Shown piece after piece: positions 1 through 6,176 of a DNA stretch of 7,277 bases (the stretch's first letter is position 1; every line of letters starts with the position of its first letter). Source of the DNA: Chlamydiia bacterium (GTDB taxonomy: Bacteria; Chlamydiota; Chlamydiia; Chlamydiales; FEN-1388); contig PMZB01000145.1 of the NCBI GenBank assembly GCA_003170575.1, positions 1 through 7,277 of the forward strand, in the 5' to 3' direction. Under the pieces are notes generated by a model that saw only the letters and a program-made list of their open reading frames with translations, was not told the DNA's origin and did not search any database. The translations under genes were made by a program, and so were the position numbers.

Positions 1-1
1 C

Positions 2-1042
2 CATACACTTTACTGTCCTATACCTTTCAGAGTTGTTGGACCGATTACGATTAAAAGCGGTCGTGATATCTTTCAGGTCGATGTGCCGCTTGCTACCTAT
101 GAGTCGCCTCTTTGGCCTTCAGTAAAGCGAGGAGCCTTAGCAACCAGCAAAGCTGGCGGCATCTCGGTTGTCATTACACGAGATTGTATGACAAGATCCA
201 TCCTCTTTGATGCTCACTCTGCAAAGCGCGCGTACGAGATTGTTTCCTATCTTGAAAAACACACAGGAAAGGTTAGTGAAATTGCAGAGTCTACCAGCAG
301 CCACCTCTCTGGTGTTGGTTTTACAACCCGCATTGTCGGATCCTGTGTCTTTCTTCGTCTTCATGGAGTAACAGGAAACGCTTCAGGCCACAACATGATC
401 ACAAAGGCGGCCGACAAGATTCTCGAATGGATTGCTACAACCTTTAAAGACGTATCCCAAATTTCAGTTTCAGGAAATTTTTGTGTGGATAAAAAAGTCT
501 CTTCCGTCAATGCCATTCTAGGAAGAGGCAAATCAGTTATTGCAGAGGTCATTGTATCAAGAGCTATCTGCAAAACGATACTTAAGAGCACCCCCGAAGC
601 TATTGTCGAGCTTAATACAAAAAAAAATCTTGTTGGGTCGATCATAAATGGCGGAGTTCAAAGCGCAAATGCGCATTATGCTAACATGCTGCTTGCCTTT
701 TACCTTGCTACAGGGCAGGACGCTGCTAATATCGTTGAAGGCTCCCAAGGCATAACTTTTGCAGAGTTGCGCGGCGATGACCTTTATTTTAGTGTAAGCC
801 TGCCAAATATCATTGTGGGTACGGTAGGGAATGGAAAAAATCTCCCCATTCCCCAAAAGATGCTTCAAGAGCTTGGCTGTTTAAATAAAAAATCACCAGG
901 CGAAAATAGCAAAAGGCTCGCCGAGATTGCTGCGGCAACAGTTCTGTGCGGGGAACTCAACCTGCTAGCTTCGCAAACACAGCCTGGAAACCTTGTCAGG
1001 TCGCATATGAAACTTGAGCGGAAAACGAGGAACCCTTCGTGA
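2..1042 (+). CDS. mvaA: Hydroxymethylglutaryl-CoA reductase, class I-like, 5' end outside window
   Basis: Reduces HMG-CoA to mevalonate with NAD(P)H, the committed step of the mevalonate route to isoprenoids; expected in the cytoplasm. The frame is open from the left edge, and the residues before the in-frame GTG at 83 (CPIPFRVVGPI) match the family's 'PVGxAGPL' segment, so the true start lies outside and 83 is not a start. Catalytic positions are recognisable: Glu in ATYESPLWPS (codon 101-103), Lys in CVDKK with the following GRGKSV, Asp in ATGQDAANIVE, and His in NLVRSHMKL (codon 1004-1006). The C-terminal half (LNTKKNLVGS to PNIIVGTVGNG) is strongly family-like. Odd points: the class I TTEGCLVAS stretch reads TYESPLWPS, and the cofactor motif DAMGMNM reads NASGHNM. 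There is no membrane anchor in the visible part. The stop overlaps the HMG-CoA synthase start by 4 nt, which argues for co-transcription. Confidence 0.93.
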   Translation, partial: HTLYCPIPFRVVGPITIKSGRDIFQVDVPLATYESPLWPSVKRGALATSKAGGISVVITRDCMTRSILFDAHSAKRAYEIVSYLEKHTGKVSEIAESTSSHLSGVGFTTRIVGSCVFLRLHGVTGNASGHNMITKAADKILEWIATTFKDVSQISVSGNFCVDKKVSSVNAILGRGKSVIAEVIVSRAICKTILKSTPEAIVELNTKKNLVGSIINGGVQSANAHYANMLLAFYLATGQDAANIVEGSQGITFAELRGDDLYFSVSLPNIIVGTVGNGKNLPIPQKMLQELGCLNKKSPGENSKRLAEIAAATVLCGELNLLASQTQPGNLVRSHMKLERKTRNPS

Positions 1043-2187
1043 ATTTTGGCATTGATGCAGTTCGATTTTATACGCCTGGTTTTTCTCTCGATCATTCACT
1101 CCTGGCTGCTCATAGACAGATAGATCCAGAAAAGTTCATCGTGGGTCTTGGCCAAACCCAGATGAGCATTCTGCCTCCTGATGAAGATATTGTCTCCATG
1201 GCAGCAAATGCAGCAGCCCCTCTTGTCAAAGAAGCTAAAGACTCTATTCGCCTTTTCCTTTTTGCTACAGAGTCAGGTGTGGATCAGTCTAAGGCAGCAG
1301 GCCTTTGGGTGCATCACCTTCTCGGATTAAATCCTTCCTGTCGCGTTGTAGAGCTCAAACAAGCGTGTTATAGCGCAACGTGTGCTCTTCACCTCGCAAC
1401 CTCCTACTTGCATACACATCCGTCCGAAAAAGTGCTCCTGATCGCGTCTGATGAGGCAAGATATGGCCTAAACACTCCTGGCGAGCCCACACAGGGCTGC
1501 GGCGCTGTTGCAATGGTCCTCTCAGCCTCTCCAAGGCTTCTTTCCATAGAGCCTCACCAGGGAGTTTTTGCTGAACATACAATGGATTTCTTCCGCCCCA
1601 ATTATATGCGTGAAGCGATTGTGGATGGGAAATTCTCGACAAAGCTCTATCTTCAGACCTTATCCCACTGCTGGCAAGAGTATGTAAAATTATCCTCCCT
1701 CCAATTTAGTGATCATAGCCGGTTCTGTTATCACCTGCCGTTTACTAAAATGGCTGAGAAGGCTCATGAACGGCTTTGCCGCATAGCTCAAGTTCCCTTT
1801 GACCCACATCAGATAGAATCAAGCTTAATTTACTCTCGGCTCACAGGAAACGTATATGCTGCCGCGCTTTATGTAGGGCTCTCCTCTCTTCTTGAAAATG
1901 AGGAACAAGACCTTACGGGAAAGCGTATTGGCTTTTTTAGTTACGGATCTGGATGTGTTGGGGAATTTTTCAGCGGCATTGTTCAACAAGGATATAGAAG
2001 AGCTCTTTATGCTCTGGATCACAAAGAGCTCCTCAAATCAAGAAAAAGCCTGAACTATGAAGAGTACGCCTCCTTCTTTTCCCATCGGCTCCCAGAAGAT
2101 GGAAGTGAATACACAACTCCCGTAATCAGTAAAGGCCCCTTCCGCCTTCTTGGTATAAAGAACCATGAACGGCTGTACGGTCCCTAA
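1039..2187 (+). CDS. mvaS: Hydroxymethylglutaryl-CoA synthase
   Basis: Condenses acetyl-CoA with acetoacetyl-CoA to HMG-CoA, the substrate of the reductase encoded just upstream. The 382-residue protein aligns over its whole length with bacterial MvaS of Gram-positive cocci as I recall it, starting from the shared N-terminus (xxxGID). The catalytic triad is visible: Glu78 in FATESGVD, Cys110 in KQACYSAT, the acyl-accepting cysteine, and His232 in YHLPFTKM. Other landmarks are GLGQTQM near 36-42, ARYGLNTPGEPTQG at 140-153 and FFSYGSGCVGEFF at 299-311. The start is GTG, placed inside the reductase stop (GTGA overlap), with GAGG at 1027-1030 giving 8-nt spacing. Such a tight overlap suggests translational coupling. 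The gene ends 4 nt before the convergent small secreted gene, with no clear terminator between them. Length and motifs are normal, so the enzyme is probably active. Confidence 0.97.
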   Translation: MNFGIDAVRFYTPGFSLDHSLLAAHRQIDPEKFIVGLGQTQMSILPPDEDIVSMAANAAAPLVKEAKDSIRLFLFATESGVDQSKAAGLWVHHLLGLNPSCRVVELKQACYSATCALHLATSYLHTHPSEKVLLIASDEARYGLNTPGEPTQGCGAVAMVLSASPRLLSIEPHQGVFAEHTMDFFRPNYMREAIVDGKFSTKLYLQTLSHCWQEYVKLSSLQFSDHSRFCYHLPFTKMAEKAHERLCRIAQVPFDPHQIESSLIYSRLTGNVYAAALYVGLSSLLENEEQDLTGKRIGFFSYGSGCVGEFFSGIVQQGYRRALYALDHKELLKSRKSLNYEEYASFFSHRLPEDGSEYTTPVISKGPFRLLGIKNHERLYGP

Positions 2188-2191
2188 AGTC

Positions 2192-2563
2192 TTATTTTGT
2201 TTGGTTTTTTTGTTGGTTTGTCTGAGGGCTTTTTTGCTTTTGCATTCCTTTCAACTTGGCAATTTCAGCTTCCTCTTCATCAGGACTTTTATCTAGAGGA
2301 ATTGCATACACGTCTGACTCATCAATAAAATCCTCATCTGTTGCATCGCCTTTCTGTGCCACTCTCTCTGTCGCCGCTTTTTGACGCAATGGTCCTGTAG
2401 TGCCTCTCTGGCGCATATTTCCCGTTGCTCCCCTCATACCCACTTCCCCGGTAGCCCCTTTCACCGCCGCAGAACCCGTAGCTCCTTTCGGAGTCTCTGC
2501 TGCAAATGAGGCGACACAAAAGAGGGCACAACATGCCCCCATAAAGCAAGCTAACTTTCTCAT
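2192..2563 (-). CDS. Small secreted protein with degenerate collagen-like repeats
   Basis: Function unknown. The 123-residue product begins with a clear Sec signal peptide (MRKLACFMGACCALFCVASF, cleavage likely after AA at 21-22). Residues 26-70 are five tandem 9-residue units, KGATGSAAV, KGATGEVGM, RGATGNMRQ, RGTTGPLRQ and KAATERVAQ, with a decayed sixth (KGDATDEDF). Read in threes, the block is Gly-X-Y-like (GAT GEV GMR GAT GNM), resembling bacterial collagen-like proteins rich in GAT triplets, but every other unit breaks the Gly phase. An acidic segment follows (DEDFIDESD, DEEEAE), then a Lys/Gln/Asn-rich tail (QTNQQKNQTK). There is no C-terminal anchor, so a periplasmic, secreted or surface-associated protein is expected. 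The ATG has a good AAGGAG site at 2570-2575, and a TTGACA promoter lies upstream. The gene is divergent from the phosphofructokinase gene. It could equally be a low-complexity protein that is not a true triple helix. Confidence 0.8.
   Translation of the reverse strand: MRKLACFMGACCALFCVASFAAETPKGATGSAAVKGATGEVGMRGATGNMRQRGTTGPLRQKAATERVAQKGDATDEDFIDESDVYAIPLDKSPDEEEAEIAKLKGMQKQKSPQTNQQKNQTK
2354..2488 (-). repeat. Five 27-bp in-frame repeats encoding [KR]GATGxxxx
   Basis: Five consecutive 27-bp units in the small secreted gene encode 9-residue repeats with consensus [KR]-G-A-T-G-x4; a decayed sixth extends to 2327. The units have diverged at the DNA level, and identity falls toward the C-terminal side, so the array looks old and is decaying rather than a recently slipped microsatellite. 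Confidence 0.75.
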
Positions 2564-2596
2564 ACAAATCTCCTTGATTGATCATTTTTCCCGCTG

Positions 2597-2621
2597 AAAC
2601 CTTAGAAAGGTTTTGCCTTTC
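2597..2621. repeat. Two overlapping, mutually exclusive hairpins
   Basis: AAACCTT-AGA-AAGGTTT (2597-2613) is a perfect 7-bp stem. GAAAGG-TTTTG-CCTTTC (2605-2621) is a perfect 6-bp stem that reuses the same AAAGG segment, so only one can form at a time. Both fall in the predicted leader of the minus-strand secreted gene, about 20-45 nt before its ribosome-binding site. On the plus strand they lie upstream of, or within, the likely phosphofructokinase promoter region. Confidence 0.5.
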
Positions 2622-2634
2622 ATTCCAAATTTGC

Positions 2635-2663
2635 TTTATGGTGATGTATCAAATACATGTCAA
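2635..2663 (-). promoter_or_regulatory. Sigma-70-type promoter for the small secreted gene
   Basis: Read on the minus strand, a perfect TTGACA -35 (plus-strand 2658-2663) is followed by a 17-bp spacer and CATAAA (2635-2640), a four-of-six -10 box. Transcription would start near 2628, giving a leader of about 65 nt that contains the two overlapping hairpins described separately. The spacer contains most of an operator-like inverted repeat. Confidence 0.5.
2644..2658. promoter_or_regulatory. Operator-like inverted repeat ATGTAT-CAA-ATACAT
   Basis: A perfect 6-bp inverted repeat with a 3-bp centre. It sits between the -10 and -35 boxes of the minus-strand promoter and 25-39 bp before the phosphofructokinase start. 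The symmetry and position suit a dimeric repressor able to act on both divergent genes. No regulator can be named from the sequence. Confidence 0.35.
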
Positions 2664-2682
2664 GCACGGAGGATAGAAACTT

Positions 2683-3648
2683 ATGCGCATAGCAATTTTG
2701 ACGAGCGGTGGAGATGCTCCTGGAATGAATGCTTGCATCAGAAGCGCAGTTCGAGTTGCCAAAAGTTTAAACTGGACTGTCTTTGGTATAAAGCGCGGCT
2801 ATAGGGGTCTTATCTATGGAGAACTTGAGGAAATGGGCTCAAGATCTGTCTCCAACATCATTCAGAGAGGCGGCACCATTCTTCGCGCATCTAGATGCAA
2901 GGAATTCGAGACCGATGAAGGCCTTCAGCAAGCAAAACGTACGCTTGAAGCCTTTGGCATCCAAGCTCTTATTGTTATTGGCGGAGATGGTTCTTTTCAC
3001 GGAGCTGTAGCTCTTGCAAAAATTTGGGATGGCCAGATCATAGGCATTCCTGGAACCATTGATAATGATCTTGTGGGAACAGATATCACAATTGGGTATG
3101 ACACTGCTGTCAACACAGCTGTGTGGGCAATCGACAAAATAAGGGATACTGCTGAAGCACAAGAAAGATATTTCCTGGTTGAGGTTATGGGCCGGGAAGC
3201 AGGGTTTATTGCACTCGACGCAGGCCTCTCAGGTGGAGCAGAAGAGGTATTGGTGCCCGAAATTCACACAGACTTAGGTGAAATTCACAAGCGGCTCATG
3301 CAAGGCAAGCAGCGAGGAAAGACTTCAAGTATTGTGATCGTGGCTGAAGGAAACCATGAAGGAAGCGCCTTTGAAATAGCCTCAAAGCTGAAAAAGCTGT
3401 GCGGAAGCGAGTATAGAGTTGTCGTTCTTGGACATATTCAACGTGGGGGTTCTCCAACAGCTCGCGATAGAATTCTGGCAACAAAATTAGGCGCCTTTGC
3501 GATCGATGTTCTCGCAGAAGGCAAGACTGGCGTGATGGTGGGCGAAGTAAGAGGCGATCTTGTCACAACTCCGCTCGAGGATACGTGGAAGACCAAAAAG
3601 CCATTGGACCCCTATCTTCTAAGATTGAATACCATCTTGGAGACGTAA
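2683..3648 (+). CDS. pfkA: ATP-dependent 6-phosphofructokinase, group A
   Basis: Phosphorylates fructose 6-phosphate to fructose 1,6-bisphosphate, the committing step of glycolysis, in the cytoplasm. At 321 residues it has the length of short bacterial PfkA and is collinear with the E. coli enzyme throughout. Visible motifs are LTSGGDAPGMNA (6-17), GGDGS (100-104), PGTIDND (123-129) with catalytic Asp127, VEVMGREAG (166-174) and VLGHIQRGGSP (248-258). Gly103 and Gly124 are the residues typical of ATP use; pyrophosphate-dependent relatives usually carry Asp and Lys there. Several positions matching the E. coli allosteric site are kept (Arg20, Arg24, Arg154, Glu187, Arg211, Lys213), though the Arg54 position reads Ser53, so ADP/PEP control is plausible but unproven. 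The ATG has GGAGG at 2668-2672, 10 nt upstream. The gene is convergent with the kinase gene, 6 nt away. If the host belongs to a group that normally uses pyrophosphate-dependent enzymes, this type would be notable. Confidence 0.96.
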   Translation: MRIAILTSGGDAPGMNACIRSAVRVAKSLNWTVFGIKRGYRGLIYGELEEMGSRSVSNIIQRGGTILRASRCKEFETDEGLQQAKRTLEAFGIQALIVIGGDGSFHGAVALAKIWDGQIIGIPGTIDNDLVGTDITIGYDTAVNTAVWAIDKIRDTAEAQERYFLVEVMGREAGFIALDAGLSGGAEEVLVPEIHTDLGEIHKRLMQGKQRGKTSSIVIVAEGNHEGSAFEIASKLKKLCGSEYRVVVLGHIQRGGSPTARDRILATKLGAFAIDVLAEGKTGVMVGEVRGDLVTTPLEDTWKTKKPLDPYLLRLNTILET

Positions 3649-3654
3649 AATAGG

Positions 3655-4806
3655 CTACTGCAGCCCCTCCAACGTGGTCGCAACTTCATTGATGTAGGGG
3701 CGCTCTTTGACCTTATAACCAATCATTTTAAAGATCAGCAGCTGAAAACTTTCCATGTGTGTAAGCGGTTGCCCATCTCGTTGTTTTTGCAATATAGGCG
3801 CTAACCTCCGCACTTTCGCACGATTATATAACTCTACAATATGAGCATAGATCTTTTTCCTCATGGCCTTGTTATATTTATCAAGGTTGTATATATCAAA
3901 CAAAGATCCCCAAGCAACATTTTTACGCCATATCATTTGGTAAAACAAACACCCTAAGGCATAGACATCAACGCGAAGTCGATCAATGGAGGCAAAAGAT
4001 TTTAGGAGTACTTCAGGCGGATTTTTTGATCGCGGCGCCTGCGGTGTGATTTTTTTCGCCTCTTTTAAGGTACACGTTTTTCCAAAGTCAGCAAGCACTG
4101 CTTCACAAAGGTTAGGCGAAATGTTAAGCAACACATTTGCTGCATGCAGATCTCTATGCACAAGCTTTTTCGCGTGAAGAGCTTGAAGTCCTACAGAGAG
4201 ATCCAGTGCTATTTTCAAAAGTTGGGTTTCACTAAGAGGCGGATCATTATTGAGGTGATGCATCAGGGTGCCTTGAGGAAAATATTCCAGAAAAATTGAG
4301 TACTTGTCTCCTCGTTTTTGAGACCCAAGGTAGGGAACAATCCCCTTCGCTCCCTTTGTCTTTTGAAGCACATGAATTTCTTTTCGAGCCGAATCATCAG
4401 AAAGACACTCTGCAATAACCCGTGGATGTTCACCATAAAGAATGGCCTTTGCCACATCTTTATGACATCCGCTTCCAATATGAGCTGCGCCTCCTCGAAT
4501 TTTCCTGATAATATATGAATGAAGGGGTTTAGATAGTTCTATCTCACAAGGAAGATGCGTGTCATGGAAAGTGTAACTATTTTTGCCGTGCTTCTCCTTA
4601 CTTTCAATAAAATGAAACGCTTCAATAAGCTGATCTCTTGTTAATCCTACATCCCCATTTTTGAGAATCAAGTCAGCGCGATCTTCAAGAATTTGCTTGT
4701 TTGTAAAACCCTTATACGAAACTAATTCAGCCGGTTGGCAAAAACCTTGAGTGGTACAAAACAAGGAACTAGTAAAAAATAAAGGGATAAACAGAAACAC
4801 CCTCAT
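3655..4806 (-). CDS. Exported eukaryotic-type protein kinase with WNK-like lysine placement
   Basis: Predicted protein kinase of 383 residues; substrate unknown. Residues 1-23 form a hydrophobic Sec-like signal (MRVFLFIPLFFTSSLF), followed by about 80 residues of unrecognised sequence. The kinase fold spans about 105-383: glycine loop GSGCHKDV (111-118), alpha-C Glu143, hinge FLEYFPQGTL (172-181), catalytic loop HRDLHAANVLL (217-227) with Asp219 and Asn224, ADFG (239-242), PPE (263-265), DVYALG (280-285) and late Arg369. The beta-3 strand reads VIAEC, with no lysine. Lys116 takes the place of the third glycine of the loop, which is where WNK kinases hold their ATP-binding lysine. The catalytic loop looks like animal/amoebal tyrosine-kinase-like kinases, suggesting acquisition from a eukaryote. 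The ATG has GAGG (plus-strand 4814-4817) 7 nt upstream. The gene is alone on its strand. An exported kinase would meet ATP only outside the bacterium, so an effector role is inferred; a pseudokinase is the alternative. Confidence 0.85.
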   Translation of the reverse strand: MRVFLFIPLFFTSSLFCTTQGFCQPAELVSYKGFTNKQILEDRADLILKNGDVGLTRDQLIEAFHFIESKEKHGKNSYTFHDTHLPCEIELSKPLHSYIIRKIRGGAAHIGSGCHKDVAKAILYGEHPRVIAECLSDDSARKEIHVLQKTKGAKGIVPYLGSQKRGDKYSIFLEYFPQGTLMHHLNNDPPLSETQLLKIALDLSVGLQALHAKKLVHRDLHAANVLLNISPNLCEAVLADFGKTCTLKEAKKITPQAPRSKNPPEVLLKSFASIDRLRVDVYALGCLFYQMIWRKNVAWGSLFDIYNLDKYNKAMRKKIYAHIVELYNRAKVRRLAPILQKQRDGQPLTHMESFQLLIFKMIGYKVKERPYINEVATTLEGLQ

Positions 4807-4855
4807 ATCTTAACCTCAAGAATACTTCTAGTACAAATTATCTTCCTCATGCCAT

Positions 4856-4885
4856 ACTATAAGAAATTTTGCAAACACTTTTTAA
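4856..4885 (-). promoter_or_regulatory. Possible promoter of the kinase gene
   Basis: On the minus strand, TTAAAA (plus-strand 4880-4885), an 18-bp spacer and TATAGT (4856-4861, five of six) lie about 50 bp before the kinase start codon. The surrounding DNA is very AT-rich, so chance matches are likely. Confidence 0.3.
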
Positions 4886-4895
4886 TATTTTCTTT

Positions 4896-4916
4896 ACTTA
4901 ATGGAAGCCCATAAGT
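4896..4916 (+). repeat. Small hairpin in leader of the YihY-family gene
   Basis: ACTTA, a bulged A, then TGG pair with CCA and TAAGT around an AAGC tetraloop, giving an 8-bp stem with one bulge. It lies 42-62 bp before the membrane-protein start. It is not followed by an uninterrupted T run, so it is not called a terminator. No plus-strand promoter in the 4807-4958 gap is clear enough to annotate. Confidence 0.25.
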
Positions 4917-4958
4917 TACTTTTCTTTGTCCCTAAAGATGCAGTGAGGCATTTTTTGA

Positions 4959-6176
4959 ATGAGAACATTTTTTCACAGTATCCGCATTCTCTATTCTAGG
5001 GTTGTGCATGATAAGCTTTTTCGCGAAGCTTCAGCACTTACATACCAATCATTTCTAGCTCTTGTGCCGATTCTTGCAGTCCTTTTTGGTATTGCCAAAG
5101 GGTTCGGTCTTGATCATGCACTTGAGAAGTGGATCCGGATAGAGCTAAAAGACCATCAGGAAATTCTCTCCTATTTTCTGCAGTTTAGCCAAACAACCCT
5201 AAAAGAAGCTTCTGGAGGGATTATTGCCGGGTTTGGCGTTTTCTTCCTTCTTTTTACAACTGTCCGGCTTCTCTCTGCAGTGGAGACAACTCTTACCTCA
5301 ATGTGGGGGCTGCAAAAAGGACGGCCTTTTGTGCGAAAGGTGAGTGATTATCTTGCCCTTCTTCTTATTTGTCCAATCCTCTTGGCAATGTCAGGCAGTG
5401 CAACGATCTTCGCAACAACAGAGCTTACCTCCCTTACAGGAACGTTCGACACCGTAAAACCTATTTTCACACTTGTCATAGGCCTTTTTCCCTTTCTCAC
5501 TTCTGCTGCTCTCTTTTCCCTCATTCTCTTTGCCATGCCATGCGCCCCAGTACGATTCCGCTCAGCCCTTATTGCAGGAGCAATTGCCTCTGTCATATTC
5601 CAAGTCACACAAGCATGGTACATCATTTTTCAGCTTAAGTTGACAAAGGTCAGCGCTGTGTATGGAAGCTTTGTTGCACTCCCCCTCTTTCTTGTATGGC
5701 TTTGGATAAGCTGGCTCCTGGTTCTTATTGCAGGTGAAATCTGCGTATTTATCCAAGAACGAGGCTGGCGTCCCTCTTGCCTCCATTTCACGAACTCTCC
5801 TAAAGAGAGGTTTGAGGCAGACCTCTCTGTACTTGCACTTTCCCAATCTCAGTTTCATGCAGAAAAGTTGATTGATACAAAGTCAGTCTACAAGGAAATT
5901 CCACTTCCAATAAAAGCTTTGTCCCACTCAGTAGAGCGCTTAGAAAACCAAGGTCTCATTCACATAAGGGCAGCAGCAAGCTTTTCGTCAACATTAATCC
6001 CAAGCAAACGCACCAACACGCTTACACTTGCAGATCTGGTTTTGCCAGAAGGGAAAAACGCTCCAGAAACTCCCCTCACAAGAAACATCGACAAAATCCT
6101 TACAACTTGGAAAACGGAGCTGAAAAATGACACGCGGAATTTTACTCTAGTTGATCTGCCTTTACTTAGAGACTGA
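4959..6176 (+). CDS. YihY/BrkB-family inner-membrane protein
   Basis: Integral membrane protein of the YihY/BrkB family (once misnamed ribonuclease BN). The biochemical role of the family is unsettled, with transport and envelope roles proposed. About six membrane segments are visible near residues 28-48, 84-105, 128-152, 168-192, 203-226 and 238-264. Family landmarks are SALTYQSFLALVPILAV (25-41), the WGLQKGRP turn (116-123) followed by the RKVSDYLALLL helix, and YGSFVALPLFLVWLWISWLL (235-254), then IAGE. The soluble tail (about 280-405) has a winged-helix-like stretch around 285-336 ending VERLENQGLI, then a segment ending NFTLVDLPLLRD, as in longer family members. The ATG follows GAGG at 4945-4948 with 10-nt spacing. 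Its last 11 bp overlap the 3' end of the convergent helical-repeat gene. There is a divergent AT-rich promoter region upstream, shared with the kinase gene. The family call is firm; the function is not. Confidence 0.9.
   Translation: MRTFFHSIRILYSRVVHDKLFREASALTYQSFLALVPILAVLFGIAKGFGLDHALEKWIRIELKDHQEILSYFLQFSQTTLKEASGGIIAGFGVFFLLFTTVRLLSAVETTLTSMWGLQKGRPFVRKVSDYLALLLICPILLAMSGSATIFATTELTSLTGTFDTVKPIFTLVIGLFPFLTSAALFSLILFAMPCAPVRFRSALIAGAIASVIFQVTQAWYIIFQLKLTKVSAVYGSFVALPLFLVWLWISWLLVLIAGEICVFIQERGWRPSCLHFTNSPKERFEADLSVLALSQSQFHAEKLIDTKSVYKEIPLPIKALSHSVERLENQGLIHIRAAASFSSTLIPSKRTNTLTLADLVLPEGKNAPETPLTRNIDKILTTWKTELKNDTRNFTLVDLPLLRD

Noticed and set aside
83..1042. HMG-CoA reductase starting at the GTG at 83
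   Set aside because: The frame is open to the left edge and the upstream codons encode conserved family sequence, so this is an internal valine codon.
2334..2597. Alternative frames, on both strands, across the collagen-like repeat gene
   Set aside because: They arise from the 27-bp repeats; only the 2192-2563 minus frame has a signal peptide, a good ribosome-binding site and a promoter.
2613..2642. pfkA promoter TTGCCT-18-TATGGT
   Set aside because: Both boxes match poorly and the spacer is long; other equally weak pairs exist nearby, so none was annotated.
3637..3672. Nested inverted repeats TTGGAG...CTCCAA and GGCT-ACTGC-AGCC between the pfkA and kinase gene ends, as a bidirectional terminator
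   Set aside because: The inner stem is only 4 bp, the outer stem is separated from it by unpaired bases on the left arm, and neither strand has a T run after it.
5348..5858. Opposite-strand and other-frame open frames inside the YihY-family gene
   Set aside because: Arginine- or cysteine-rich, low-quality products with no initiation signals; shadows of the membrane-protein gene.
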